From contig NZ_VXLC01000012.1 in assembly GCF_008704205.1 (NCBI RefSeq), positions 62,001 through 126,000 on the forward strand: DNA of 64,000 bases. The letters are read 5' to 3'. This DNA is from Nocardia colli. GTDB lineage: Bacteria > Actinomycetota > Actinomycetes > Mycobacteriales > Mycobacteriaceae. The position numbers were made by a program, and so were the translations under genes. The notes under the pieces were generated by a model. The model did not search any database. It saw nothing but the letters and a program-made list of their open reading frames with translations, and was not told the origin of the DNA. Every line of letters starts with the position of its first letter. Position 1 is the stretch's first letter. Positions 26,580 to 36,143 of this stretch are shown here, piece after piece.

Positions 26580-29066
26580 ATGTCTTCACCGGGGGCGCAG
26601 ACCATCACCGTGCGCCATGATGGAAACGAACGAGTATTCGATTCGAGCCAGCAGGTCACCATGGGCCGTGCGCCGGAGGTGACGCTTTTCGTCGACAGCC
26701 CGCTGGTTTCACGGGTGCACGCGACACTCACTTGGCAGGGTAGTGCCTGGGTGCTGAGCGATAACGGAAGCACCAACGGTGTGTTCGTGGACGCGCGCAG
26801 ACTCAGCCAGCCGGTGTCGATCGACCGGCCGACGCAGGTGCGTCTCGGTGACGCGATCAGCGGTCCGCTGCTCCATCTGTTGCCGGCCAATCCGCAACCC
26901 CCGCAGCGCCCTTCGGTGCGGCCGCCGCAATCGGGTCAGCAGCCGCAGGCGGGTCAGCCGATGTCGGGCCAGCGGCCCGCCCAGCAGTTCCAGCGCCCGG
27001 CGTATCAGCCGCCGCAGGACGCGCAGCCGCAGGTCAACATCAACCTGACCACCCGGGCCGACACCTCGAACATGCCGCCGGTGCGCGCACGTGCGTCCAC
27101 CGCGGCGATCGCGCGCGGCGACCGCCTGCCCGCCGGCGGCCTGACCATCGGCCGCACCACGGACAACCAGATCGTGGTCAACGATCCGCTGGCCTCGCGC
27201 AAGCACGCGCGCCTGGTCGCCGCCTCCGACGGCCTGACCATCGAGGACCTCGGCTCGGCCAACGGCACCTTCGTCAACGGCCACCGCCAGCAGCGCTCGG
27301 TGCTGCGCGAGCGCGACATCATCACCATCGGCAACATCGACTTCGTCGTGCAGCAGGGCACTTTGGTGCTGCGGCAGAAGCCGGTGGCCGAGCAGGGGCT
27401 CGCGGTGCACGGGGTCGGCTTCACCGTCGAGGGCAACAAGCAACTGCTGGTCGATGTGAACATGCAGGCCAGCCGGGGCACGCTGACCGCGCTGATCGGT
27501 CCGTCCGGCGCGGGCAAGTCGACGCTGTCGCGGTTGATCGCGGGCACCACCCGTCCGTCCGGCGGTGTGGTCACCTTCGAGGGCCGCAACCTGCACGCCG
27601 AATACGAGGCGCTGCGCTCCCGGATCGGCATGGTGCCGCAGGACGATGTGCTGCACCGGCAGCTCACCGTGCGGCAGGCGCTCGGCTACGCGGCCGAGCT
27701 GCGGCTGCCGCCGGACAACAGCCGGGCCGACCGGCAACAGGTGATCGACGGTGTGCTGAAAGAGCTTTCACTGACCGAGCATGCGGACACCAGGGTGGAC
27801 CGGCTCTCCGGCGGCCAGCGCAAACGCGCCTCGGTCGCGCTGGAACTGCTCACCGGCCCCTCGCTGCTGATCCTGGACGAGCCGACCTCGGGCCTGGACC
27901 CGGCGCTGGACCGGCAGGTGATGGTGATGCTGCGCGAGCTGGCCGACGCCGGCCGCGTGGTGATCGTGGTGACCCACTCCATCGCCCACCTCGACATGTG
28001 CGACCAGGTGCTGCTGCTCGCGCCCGGCGGCAAGACCGCCTACTGCGGCAACCCGGCCGGGGTCGGCAACGCGCTCGGCACCAGCGACTGGGCGGAGATC
28101 TTCGCCAACGTGGCAGCCAATCCGGATCAGGCGTTCGCCGCCTATCGATCCAGACAGGCGTTCGCGCCACCGCCGCCACCGCCGCCCCAGCAATACGGGT
28201 CGGCGGGCTCGCCGCCGCAATCCAGTGGCGGCAAACAGTTCTCGACGCTGTCACGCAGGCAGATGCGGCTGATCCTGGCGGATCGCGGCTACCTGTCGTT
28301 CCTGGTGATCCTGCCGTTCATCCTCGGCGCGCTATCGCTGGTGGTGCCGGGCAAGGACGGTTTCCAGCGGGGCGCGCTGAAAGCGTTGCCGGACGGCACC
28401 TTTGTGCCCACCGGCGGCGGCGAGACGCAGCAGCTACTCGTGGTGCTGATCCTCGGCGCCTGCTTCATGGGATCCACGCTCACCGTGCGTGATCTGGTCG
28501 GCGAGCGCACCATCTTCCAGCGCGAACGCGCGGTCGGGTTGCTGCCGTCGGCGTATCTGTCGGCGAAGATCGCCGTGTTCAGCATCACCGCGCTGCTGCA
28601 ATCGGCGGTGCTGGTCGGCATCGTGCTCGCGGGGAAGAAGCGGCCCGGTGAGGGCGCGGTGCTGTCCTCGGGCAGCGCGGAGTTGTACATCGACATCGCG
28701 TTGACCGCGGTGTGCTGTGTCGTTGTCGGACTGCTGCTTTCGTCGCTGGCCAAGTCGAACGAGCAGGTGATGCCGCTGCTGGTGGTCGCGATCATGGTGC
28801 AGCTGGTGATGGCCGGCGGGCTGATCCCGGTCACCGGTCGCGTCGTGCTCGAGCAGGTGTCCTGGCTGTTCCCGGCGCGCTGGGGTTACGCGTCCGGCGC
28901 CTCGACGGTGAATATTCGGGAGGTGTTCCTCAACGCGCAACCCGACACGTTGTGGCAGCACACGCCGGGCATCTGGGCCCTGGACGTCGGCGTGCTGTTG
29001 CTGATCACCCTGGTGCTCGCCGTGCTCACCTGGCGGCGGTTGCGACTGAAGTCGTCGGCGGCGTGA
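26580..29066 (+). CDS. FHA-ABC transporter, Rv1747-like
   Basis: An 828-residue half-transporter with two FHA domains (about 1-100, GRAPEV...SRVHATL...NGSTNG; and 180-265, GRTTDN...SRKHARL...GSANGTFVNG), a nucleotide-binding domain with Walker A GPSGAGKST (307-315), signature LSGGQRKRAS and Walker B LLILDEPTSGLD, and a C-terminal ABC-2 membrane domain with about six spans. The layout is that of M. tuberculosis Rv1747, which is phosphorylated by the neighbouring kinase PknF and is linked to envelope glycolipid export. Here a kinase is 7 kb away, so the same regulation is plausible (inference). A Gln/Pro-rich linker joins the two FHA domains. Confidence 0.93.
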   Translation: MSSPGAQTITVRHDGNERVFDSSQQVTMGRAPEVTLFVDSPLVSRVHATLTWQGSAWVLSDNGSTNGVFVDARRLSQPVSIDRPTQVRLGDAISGPLLHLLPANPQPPQRPSVRPPQSGQQPQAGQPMSGQRPAQQFQRPAYQPPQDAQPQVNINLTTRADTSNMPPVRARASTAAIARGDRLPAGGLTIGRTTDNQIVVNDPLASRKHARLVAASDGLTIEDLGSANGTFVNGHRQQRSVLRERDIITIGNIDFVVQQGTLVLRQKPVAEQGLAVHGVGFTVEGNKQLLVDVNMQASRGTLTALIGPSGAGKSTLSRLIAGTTRPSGGVVTFEGRNLHAEYEALRSRIGMVPQDDVLHRQLTVRQALGYAAELRLPPDNSRADRQQVIDGVLKELSLTEHADTRVDRLSGGQRKRASVALELLTGPSLLILDEPTSGLDPALDRQVMVMLRELADAGRVVIVVTHSIAHLDMCDQVLLLAPGGKTAYCGNPAGVGNALGTSDWAEIFANVAANPDQAFAAYRSRQAFAPPPPPPPQQYGSAGSPPQSSGGKQFSTLSRRQMRLILADRGYLSFLVILPFILGALSLVVPGKDGFQRGALKALPDGTFVPTGGGETQQLLVVLILGACFMGSTLTVRDLVGERTIFQRERAVGLLPSAYLSAKIAVFSITALLQSAVLVGIVLAGKKRPGEGAVLSSGSAELYIDIALTAVCCVVVGLLLSSLAKSNEQVMPLLVVAIMVQLVMAGGLIPVTGRVVLEQVSWLFPARWGYASGASTVNIREVFLNAQPDTLWQHTPGIWALDVGVLLLITLVLAVLTWRRLRLKSSAA

Positions 29067-29142
29067 TGGGCGAGCGTTTTTCCGGCCACTACCGGGGGCT
29101 CCGGACAAGAGCAAGCATCTCGGCCGCACACCAGGCACACTT

Positions 29143-30936
29143 ATGCCTGTGACGGTGCGAGTAGGGGCAGTACATCTCGGCTGGGATGTGGTGTCCGTGG
29201 CCGCGGGTGGCGGTGGCACACCGATCCGCCCGGTCCAGGTGGAGGGTATGTGGACACCGCCGGCGTATCTGCTGGCTGATTCGTCGGGTCGGTTGCACAC
29301 CGCCGGCGTGGACCGGCAGCGCCCGGACCTCGGCATGGCGATCGCCGATGTGCGCGACATCCTCGGCCACCCGCAGATCGTGGTGGCCGGGGCGACCTGG
29401 CCTGCCGAACTGGTGTTCCGGGCCAGGATGTACAACCCGCTCGCCTCGATCGGCAAGCATCTGCGCGGCAAGCCGGATCTGGTGGCGCTGCCGTTCCCGG
29501 ACGGCTGGCCGGACGAGAAGGTCGAGGTGTACGCCGCGCTGGTGGAACAGCTCGACGTGACCGTCGAGCCGCTGCCGGAGAGCGTCGCGCTGTCGGGTTA
29601 TGTGCGCGCGCTCGGGCTGGTGCATCCGCCGGATCAGGCGCGCCCGCACGGCATCGGCGCGACCGGGGTCTACTCCGACGGCCGGACCGTGCTGGTGGTC
29701 GCGGTGCACGGCGACGACGAACAGCCGACCGAATCGGTCGACGTGCCGGTGACCATGGAGTCCATGCGCGACGCCAGGTCCGCGGACAACGTGGTGATCG
29801 AGGTGATGGCCGCGGCCCGCTCGATCGGCGCGGACACCTCGACGGTGCTGCTGTCGGGCAACGTGTGTTTCAACGACGCGCTGCGCCTGGCCTTCCAGAA
29901 TCATCTCGGCCACCGCCTGCAGGTCGCCGATCATCCGATGCACGCGCTGGTGCTGGGCGCGGCCCACCTGCTGGTGACCGACACCGAAGCCGAAGAGCCC
30001 GAACCGGCGGCACCGCCGGGCCGGCATGCCGAGCCCGCGCCACCGCGCGTCGACCCCACCCAGTTTCAGGATCCGGGACCGCAGTATCGCGATCCGGCCG
30101 GGCACTACCGGGCGGAATCCGCACCGCAGCAGGCCGCGCCGGGCCAGCGTCAGGCCGGTGCCGCGCATCGGCAGGCCGAATCGGCACAGCGCCAAGCGGA
30201 GTCCTCGCAGCGCCGAACGGACGTGCCACAACCCCACATGGATCCGTCGCCGCCGCGAACGGTGCCGCCCGTGCAGTACGGGCCCGGCTATCCGACGCAG
30301 GGCGAGGAACCGACGACCAGGATCACCCGCGACGAGGTCCAGCGCGGCCTGCCGCCGAATCTGGCCGAGCTGGGCAGCCGCTTCACCCGGCCGCCGGGGC
30401 AGTACCTGGAGGAGCAGGGGCGTCCGCCCGGCAGCAGCGCGCCGCAGAGCGGGCCGCCGCCGGCCCAGCCGTCCGGCGCGCGGTCGTATCAGGCACCGCA
30501 GTCCGATCCCGCCGACCAAGGGCGGCAAGGGCAATGGCGTGAGCCCGAGTCCGACGACGACGATGACGAAGGCCGTCCCCGCAAGGGGAAGCTGTGGAAC
30601 AAGATGAAGGACAACCTGTTCGGGGCGCACACGGTGGTCGGCGCGCTGGCGCTGGCCGTGGTCGCGCTGCCGACCGGCGCGGATCGGGTCGAACTGACCG
30701 CGGCCGAGGTGAGCCTGGCGGCACCGGCGCCGGCCGGTCCGACGGTGTGCCCGCTGATGCCGTACGTGACCAACGAGGTCCGGCCCGGCATCTCGTCCAC
30801 CCGTGGCCCGGCGGCCGCCCCGCACGACCGGGAGACCGCGGATCCGGACTGCGGGCAGCCGAGCGTCGACACCCTGCGCTTCCTGCTACCCGGCCCGCGC
30901 CGGGCCATCGATCCGGGGCCACCGATCCAGATCTGA
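29143..30936 (+). CDS. Degenerate actin-like membrane protein, Pro/Gln-rich
   Basis: A 597-residue protein. Residues 1-280 look like an actin/Hsp70-type ATPase fold without intact phosphate loops (VRVGAVHLGWDVVSVAAGG; LVVAVHGDDE), followed by a low-complexity Pro/Gln/Arg/Ala region (about 285-470) with QRQAGAAHRQAESAQRQAES-type repeats, an acidic patch (ESDDDDDEGRP), one membrane span near residues 500-515 and an extracytoplasmic tail with two cysteines. The plan resembles the proteins at 12679-14136 and 52275-53819. ATG 29143 has no ribosome site; GTG 29149 with CACACT 7 nt upstream is an alternative leaderless start. Function unknown. Confidence 0.7.
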   Translation: MPVTVRVGAVHLGWDVVSVAAGGGGTPIRPVQVEGMWTPPAYLLADSSGRLHTAGVDRQRPDLGMAIADVRDILGHPQIVVAGATWPAELVFRARMYNPLASIGKHLRGKPDLVALPFPDGWPDEKVEVYAALVEQLDVTVEPLPESVALSGYVRALGLVHPPDQARPHGIGATGVYSDGRTVLVVAVHGDDEQPTESVDVPVTMESMRDARSADNVVIEVMAAARSIGADTSTVLLSGNVCFNDALRLAFQNHLGHRLQVADHPMHALVLGAAHLLVTDTEAEEPEPAAPPGRHAEPAPPRVDPTQFQDPGPQYRDPAGHYRAESAPQQAAPGQRQAGAAHRQAESAQRQAESSQRRTDVPQPHMDPSPPRTVPPVQYGPGYPTQGEEPTTRITRDEVQRGLPPNLAELGSRFTRPPGQYLEEQGRPPGSSAPQSGPPPAQPSGARSYQAPQSDPADQGRQGQWREPESDDDDDEGRPRKGKLWNKMKDNLFGAHTVVGALALAVVALPTGADRVELTAAEVSLAAPAPAGPTVCPLMPYVTNEVRPGISSTRGPAAAPHDRETADPDCGQPSVDTLRFLLPGPRRAIDPGPPIQI

Positions 30937-30965
30937 CGCGATTTCGGCTGGTAGATCCGGGCTGG

Positions 30966-30971
30966 TATTGT
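30966..30971 (+). promoter_or_regulatory. Candidate -10 box for rplM-rpsI
   Basis: TATTGT lies about 124 nt before rplM in an otherwise GC-rich 158-bp spacer, giving a leader long enough for L13 or other ribosomal feedback. TTCGGC 17 nt upstream is only a weak -35 match. Confidence 0.35.
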
Positions 30972-31094
30972 GGCTCGTTGGCGTATGGGCGACCGGGAAA
31001 CCGGTCGTGCAATCGAACCCCGGGTCTCCACCGGCCGCCGGGAGCTTCGACCACATGCCTGGCCGGCAACACCGACTACAGACAGGGAAGCACT

Positions 31095-31538
31095 GTGCCT
31101 ACGTACAGCCCCAAGGCTGGTGACGTCACCCGGCAGTGGTACGTCATCGACGCCACTGACGTAGTGCTCGGCCGTCTCGCCGTTCAAGCAGCGAATCTGC
31201 TGCGTGGCAAGACGAAGCCGACCTACGCACCGAACTTCGACGGTGGCGATTTCGTCATCATCATCAACGCCGACAAGGTTGCCATCTCCGGCAACAAGAA
31301 GGCGGACAAGCTGATCCACCACCACAGCGGGCACCCGGGCGGCCTCAAGTCGCGCACTGTCGGTCAGGTGTTGGAGAGCCGTCCGGACCGGCTCGTGGAG
31401 AAGGCCGTCAAGGGCATGATCCCGAAGAACAAGCTCGGCAACGCGATCGCGGGCAAGCTGAAGGTCTACGCAGGCCCGAACCACCCGCACGCCGCTCAGC
31501 AGCCCATTCCGTTCGAGATCAAGCAGGTGGCCCAGTGA
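31095..31538 (+). CDS. rplM: 50S ribosomal protein L13
   Basis: A 147-residue L13, a primary 23S rRNA-binding protein needed early in 50S assembly. The family motifs RQWYVIDATDVVLGRLA, KTKPTYAPNFDGGDF and KGMIPKNKLG are present and the length matches M. tuberculosis RplM. The start is GTG 31095 (MPTYSPKAGD) behind AGGGAAG; the longer upstream frame has no support. It is followed by rpsI with a GTGA overlap. Confidence 0.97.
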   Translation: MPTYSPKAGDVTRQWYVIDATDVVLGRLAVQAANLLRGKTKPTYAPNFDGGDFVIIINADKVAISGNKKADKLIHHHSGHPGGLKSRTVGQVLESRPDRLVEKAVKGMIPKNKLGNAIAGKLKVYAGPNHPHAAQQPIPFEIKQVAQ

Positions 31539-32050
31539 CCGCTCCTGAGGAATTCAACGAAGAAGCCGTCGTCGAGGAATTCGACGCCGTCGAGGTTGTC
31601 GAGGACGGCGAAGGCTACGAAGAGGCCGAGGTCGCCGCGGAGACCTTCGCCCCGATCGTGATCGACCGCCCGGTGCAGACCGTCGGCCGGCGTAAGGAAG
31701 CCGTCGTTCGCGTGCGCATGGTGCCGGGCTCCGGCAACTTCGTGCTCAACGGCCGCACCATCGAGGATTACTTCCCGAACAAGGTGCACCAGCAGCTGGT
31801 CAAGTCGCCGCTGGTGACCGTCGAGCGGGCCGAGAACTTCGACATCATCGCGCTGCTGCACGGTGGCGGCCCGTCGGGACAGGCCGGCGCCCTGCGTCTG
31901 GCCATCGCCCGCGCGCTCATCGAGGTCACCCCGGACGACCGCCCCGCCCTGAAGCGGGCCGGCTTCCTGACGCGTGACCCGCGTGCCGTCGAGCGTAAGA
32001 AGTACGGTCTGAAGAAGGCCCGTAAGGCGCCGCAGTACTCGAAGCGCTGA
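31535..32050 (+). CDS. rpsI: 30S ribosomal protein S9
   Basis: A 171-residue S9 with an acidic, Glu/Val-rich N-terminal extension (about 45 residues) of the kind seen in actinobacteria. The core runs from VGRRKEAVVRVRMVPG to the basic C-terminal tail ending QYSKR, which reaches toward the tRNA in the P site. GTG 31535 overlaps the rplM stop, so the two are translationally coupled. Confidence 0.97.
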   Translation: MTAPEEFNEEAVVEEFDAVEVVEDGEGYEEAEVAAETFAPIVIDRPVQTVGRRKEAVVRVRMVPGSGNFVLNGRTIEDYFPNKVHQQLVKSPLVTVERAENFDIIALLHGGGPSGQAGALRLAIARALIEVTPDDRPALKRAGFLTRDPRAVERKKYGLKKARKAPQYSKR

Positions 32051-32123
32051 TTTTGGCTTCGCCGACCACCGTCATCCGGCACCCTGGAGGTGCCGGGGGC
32101 GGTACGGTCGGCGGGCAACCTGT

Positions 32124-32165
32124 ACGAGAGCAGGCGTCCAGCATCGACTGGTCGCCTGCTCTCGT
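32124..32165 (+). terminator. Terminator of rplM-rpsI operon
   Basis: A long hairpin with outer arms ACGAGAGCAGGCG and CGCCTGCTCTCGT (13 bp, perfect) around an inner partly paired loop. It begins 74 bp after rpsI. Confidence 0.75.
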
Positions 32166-32258
32166 GCTGTATCAGCCGCGGCGTTTCGGGTGCCCCTCGT
32201 GGCAACACCGGCTGTCGCCTTCGGGCGCGCCGCGGATCCACCGATGAGGGGCTGAGGT

Positions 32259-33635
32259 ATGGGACGTTTGTTCGGCACCGACGGAATCCGTGGGCTGGCC
32301 AACGAGTCGTTGAGTCCGGAACTGGCGCTGCGCGTTTCGGGTGCGGCCGCCCAGATTTTGAGCAGTGGCAAGGAACGCCCGCTCGCGGTGGTCGGCCGCG
32401 ACTCGCGCGCCAGCGGTGAGATGCTGGAAGCCGCGGTGACCGCGGGCCTGACCGCCACCGGGGTGAACGTGCTACAGGTCGGCGTGCTGCCGACGCCGGC
32501 CGTCGCCTACCTCACCGGGCTCTACGACGCGTGCTTCGGCGTGATGATCTCCGCCTCGCACAATCCCATGCCGGACAACGGCATCAAGATCTTCGCGGCC
32601 GGCGGGCACAAGCTCGACGACGCGATCGAGGACCGCATCGAGGCGCTGCTCGCCGAGGACGTCGCGGTGCGACCGACCGGGCGCGGCATCGGCCGGGTGG
32701 TCAACGCGTCCGGCGCGCGCGACCACGGGCAGACCATTCCCGATCAATACAGCATCGCGGGCACGCACGAGCGCTACGTCGAGCACCTCGTCGAGGCGAC
32801 CGCGCAGGACCTGACCGGGCTGACCGTGGTGGTCGACTGCGCACATGGTGCGGCCGCCGAGGTCGGGCCCGCGGCGTTCCGGGAGGCGGGCGCGACGGTG
32901 ATCGCGATCAACGCCGAGCCGGACGGTCTCAATATCAACGATGGTTGCGGCTCAACGCATTTGGAGATGGTGCAGCGGGCGGTGCGCGAACACGGCGCCG
33001 ACCTGGGGCTGGCCCTCGACGGTGACGCAGACCGCTGCCTCGCGGCCGATGCCGACGGCAATGTGGTCGACGGTGACGTCATCCTGGCGATTCTCGCCCT
33101 CGCTATGCATGAGACCGGTGATCTGGCGAAAGACACCTTGGTCGGCACCGTGATGAGCAATCTCGGCCTGCACATCGCCATGCGGGAGGCCGGAATCACC
33201 TTGCTCACCACCGCCGTTGGTGACCGCTACGTGCTGGAGGAACTTCGCCGCGGCGGGTACACGCTCGGCGGCGAGCAGTCCGGGCACGTCATCTTCCCGA
33301 AGTTCGGCACCACCGGCGACGGCATCCTCACCGGCCTGAAACTGATGGCCAGGATGGCCCGGACCCGGCGCAGCCTGGCGGATTTGTCCGGCATCTTGCG
33401 GACGGTGCCACAGGTATTGGTGAACGTGCCGGTCAGCGACAAGTCGCTGGTCGCGGCGGCGCCCGAGGTGCGCGACGCGGTGCTGGAAGCCGAACGCATT
33501 CTCGGTGACAACGGCCGAGTCCTGTTGCGGCCCAGCGGCACCGAGCAGTTGGTCCGGGTCATGGTCGAAGCGACCGATCCGGCTCAGGCCAGGCAGCTCG
33601 CCGACGACCTCGCCAAGCGGGTCGCCTCCGTCTGA
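32259..33635 (+). CDS. glmM: Phosphoglucosamine mutase
   Basis: A 458-residue GlmM, which converts glucosamine-6-phosphate to glucosamine-1-phosphate for peptidoglycan and mycothiol precursors. The N-terminus GRLFGTDGIRG, the active phosphoserine loop MISASHNPMPDNG (phosphoserine S100), the metal loop DGDADRC and the C-terminal phosphate loop RPSGTE are all present. ATG 32259 follows GGGGCTGAGG. It works just after GlmS, encoded 6 kb away. The usual actinobacterial order rplM-rpsI-glmM is kept, although a terminator separates rpsI from glmM. Confidence 0.96.
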   Translation: MGRLFGTDGIRGLANESLSPELALRVSGAAAQILSSGKERPLAVVGRDSRASGEMLEAAVTAGLTATGVNVLQVGVLPTPAVAYLTGLYDACFGVMISASHNPMPDNGIKIFAAGGHKLDDAIEDRIEALLAEDVAVRPTGRGIGRVVNASGARDHGQTIPDQYSIAGTHERYVEHLVEATAQDLTGLTVVVDCAHGAAAEVGPAAFREAGATVIAINAEPDGLNINDGCGSTHLEMVQRAVREHGADLGLALDGDADRCLAADADGNVVDGDVILAILALAMHETGDLAKDTLVGTVMSNLGLHIAMREAGITLLTTAVGDRYVLEELRRGGYTLGGEQSGHVIFPKFGTTGDGILTGLKLMARMARTRRSLADLSGILRTVPQVLVNVPVSDKSLVAAAPEVRDAVLEAERILGDNGRVLLRPSGTEQLVRVMVEATDPAQARQLADDLAKRVASV

Positions 33636-33651
33636 TCGGCAGCGCCGCTGG

Positions 33652-35361
33652 TCAGGTGGTTTCGGTGAGCTTGCCGAAGTCCATGTGCCAGCGGCGGGTC
33701 GCCTGGACGGTGTCCAGCATGCGGCGGTCGTGCGTGACCAGCAGCAGTGTGCCGGTGAAGGATTCGACGGCCTGCTCGAGCTGTTCGATGGCGGGCAGGT
33801 CCAGGTGGTTGGTCGGTTCGTCGAGGACGAGCAGGTTCACTCCGCGCGCCTGCAACAGCGCGAGGGCGGCGCGGGTGCGTTCGCCGGGGGACAGGGTTTC
33901 GCAGGCGCGCAACGCATGTGAGCCGCGCAGGCCGAACTTGGCCAGCAGCGTGCGGACCTCGGCATCCGGCCAGTCCGGCATCTGCGCGCCGAAAGTGTCA
34001 GCCAGCGAGGTCGTTCCGCGGAACAAGCCGCGCGCCTGATCCACTTCGCCGATCTCCACACCGGAGCCGAGCATGGCGGATCCGGTGTCCGGCTTGATCT
34101 TTCCGAGCAGCAGCGCGAGCAGGGTGGATTTGCCGGAGCCGTTCGCGCCGGTGAGCACGATCCGGTCGGCCCAGTCGACCTGGAGGGTGATCGGGCCGAG
34201 GGTGAAATCGCCCCGGGTGACCGTCGCGTCGGACAGCGTGGCCACCACCGATCCGCTGCGCGGCGCGTTGCCGATGGTCATCCGCAGCTCCCACTCCTTG
34301 CGCGGCTCCTCGACCGCGTCCAGGCGTTCGATGCGGCGTTGCGTCTGCCGGGCTTTGGCGGCCTGCTTCTCGGTGGATTCGGCGCGCATCTTGCGGCCCG
34401 CCTTATCCGAGTCGACCTTCTTCGGGTCGCGCGCCTTGCGGCGGGCGTTGCGCACGCCGTGTTCGAGCCAGTTGCGCTGCATTTGTGCGCGCGCCTCCAG
34501 GCCCGCCTTGGTGTCTGCGAACTCCTCATAGGCCTCGCGCGCGTGCTGGCGGGCGATCTCGCGTTCGGTCAGATACGCCTCGTAACCACCGTCGTAGAGG
34601 CCGACCTGCTGCTGGGCCAGATCCAGTTCGACGATGCGATTCACGGTCCGGGCCAGGAACTCTCGGTCGTGGCTGATCACCACGAGCGGTACCCGGACGC
34701 CGGTGACGAACTGTTCCAGGCGGGCCAGGCCGTCCAGGTCGAGATCGTTGGTCGGCTCGTCGAGCAGCAGAATGTCGAAGCGAGACAACAACACCGAGGC
34801 CAGGCCGGCGCGCGCGGCCTGGCCGCCGGACAGTCCGGTCATCGGGGTGTCCAAGCCGTTGGGCAGGCTGGCGATCAGGCCGAGATCGGCGGCGACCTCG
34901 GCGGCGCGCTGGTCGAGGTCCGCGCCGCCGAGAGCGAGCCAGCGTTCCAGCGCATCCGAGTACGGCATCGCGGAGCGATTCGATGAGGGGCGGTGGTCGG
35001 GCGACGGGTGGGCGTATTCGTCTTCGCCGCCGTCCGCGATGCGTTCCGCCGCGGTGTCCATCGTTTGCTGGGCGGCCGTGACTCCTGTTCGGCGGCCGAG
35101 GAATTCGAGGACCGACTCGCCGGCTACCCGCTCGGGTTCCTGCGCCAGGTAGCCGACGGTGGCGTCAGGCGGGCTCAGGGTGATGCTGCCGGTCGGTGTG
35201 CGCCGGTCCGCGAGCATGCGCAGCAGCGTCGACTTGCCCGCGCCGTTCGCGCCGACCAGGCCGATCACGTCACCCGGGGCAAGGGTGAGATCGAGGTCGT
35301 CGAACAGGGTGCGTTCGCCGTGGCCCGCGGACAGTCCGCGCGCGTGCAGAGTGGTGCTCAC
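33652..35361 (-). CDS. ABC-F family ATP-binding protein
   Basis: A 569-residue ABC-F protein with two ATPase domains and no membrane spans. Walker A motifs are GANGAGKST and GANGSGKST, signatures LSGGQAAR and LSPGERTR, and Walker B DEPTNDLD and DEPTNHLD. The interdomain linker (about 240-330) is long, basic and helical, the region that enters the ribosome in this family. An insert HPSPDHRPSSNRS within the first domain is unusual. Members act on stalled ribosomes or give antibiotic resistance by ribosome protection; which applies cannot be told here. It converges with glmM, 16 bp apart. Confidence 0.92.
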   Translation of the reverse strand: MSTTLHARGLSAGHGERTLFDDLDLTLAPGDVIGLVGANGAGKSTLLRMLADRRTPTGSITLSPPDATVGYLAQEPERVAGESVLEFLGRRTGVTAAQQTMDTAAERIADGGEDEYAHPSPDHRPSSNRSAMPYSDALERWLALGGADLDQRAAEVAADLGLIASLPNGLDTPMTGLSGGQAARAGLASVLLSRFDILLLDEPTNDLDLDGLARLEQFVTGVRVPLVVISHDREFLARTVNRIVELDLAQQQVGLYDGGYEAYLTEREIARQHAREAYEEFADTKAGLEARAQMQRNWLEHGVRNARRKARDPKKVDSDKAGRKMRAESTEKQAAKARQTQRRIERLDAVEEPRKEWELRMTIGNAPRSGSVVATLSDATVTRGDFTLGPITLQVDWADRIVLTGANGSGKSTLLALLLGKIKPDTGSAMLGSGVEIGEVDQARGLFRGTTSLADTFGAQMPDWPDAEVRTLLAKFGLRGSHALRACETLSPGERTRAALALLQARGVNLLVLDEPTNHLDLPAIEQLEQAVESFTGTLLLVTHDRRMLDTVQATRRWHMDFGKLTETT

Positions 35362-35539
35362 TGGCTTAAGTCTGCCGTGCTCACGCGGCCGCCTCGCACC
35401 CGGTCGCTACTCGGGGTCGCACCCTGACCCCTGGGTACTGGAAATCAGGGTCGGGATCGGTCCACGGACCGATGCGGCGCGGCGTGCGGCTCGGCAGAGT
35501 GGAGTTCGAAGAGATCATCACCAGAGAGGGACAAAGACC

Positions 35540-35731
35540 ATGACCGCACCCGCCCGCCGTTTCACCCGCTCCACCCACGACAAATGGATCGCCGGAGTCT
35601 GCGGCGGCATCGCCGAATACCTCGGCTGGAATGCCAATGTCGTGCGCCTGCTGTTCGTGCTTTCCTGCCTGCTGCCCGGCCCGCAGTTCATCGTCTACCT
35701 GGTGCTGTGGCTGCTGATGCCGAAGAAGTGA
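35540..35731 (+). CDS. PspC-domain small membrane protein
   Basis: A 63-residue protein made almost entirely of a PspC domain: FTRSTHDKWIAGVCGGIAEY, the characteristic CGG(I/L)A motif, and a hydrophobic helix VVRLLFVLSCLLPGPQFIVY ending LLMPKK. PspC proteins belong to envelope-stress systems; stand-alone copies are common in actinobacteria and of uncertain role. ATG 35540 is preceded by GAGAGGG. Confidence 0.9.
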   Translation: MTAPARRFTRSTHDKWIAGVCGGIAEYLGWNANVVRLLFVLSCLLPGPQFIVYLVLWLLMPKK

Positions 35732-35834
35732 GGCCAGGGGGCTGCGTCGGGCACCCATGGATGTCAGGATGGAGCGATAGCGTTGTTGTCGGGTCATTGG
35801 ATGACAGCACCACGAGTCCTGCTGAGGAGGAGTA

Positions 35835-36143
35835 ATGATCACCTCGGGTGAATTGCCGGGTCTGGAACTGCCCGGCATCGACGCGTCCTCGTCGCTCGAC
35901 GGCCTCGGCGCGATCGAGTTGCACCATCCCACGCAGGACATCGATGGGGACGGCACGCTCGACACCATCACCACCAACGGTGGCGATGCCATGCAGGTGT
36001 GGACCGATTACGACCACGATGGGCTCGCCGACCACGTCACGGTGGTGGAGAACGACGGCGATTACGCCGCGTGGGAGTTCCATCGGCATCCGGACGGGTC
36101 CTCGGAGTGGGTGCGGACCGATCACGGGAAGATCGGCACCTAG
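35835..36143 (+). CDS. Small acidic protein with calcium-loop-like motifs
   Basis: A 102-residue acidic protein without signal peptide. It has repeats of the type D-x-D-x-D-G: DIDGDGTLDT and DYDHDGLADH, with a third element ENDGDYAAW, suggesting calcium-binding loops of EF-hand or FG-GAP style. It resembles what I recall as the DUF6802 family of Nocardia-type organisms. ATG 35835 follows GAGGAGG. It precedes likely secreted proteins, one of which has a similar loop (DKDGDGKPD). Confidence 0.7.
   Translation: MITSGELPGLELPGIDASSSLDGLGAIELHHPTQDIDGDGTLDTITTNGGDAMQVWTDYDHDGLADHVTVVENDGDYAAWEFHRHPDGSSEWVRTDHGKIGT

Noticed and set aside
29089..30825. A 578-codon minus-strand frame opposite the actin-like gene
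   Set aside because: Arg-rich shadow without domains; the plus-strand frame has a plausible fold, membrane span and acidic patch.
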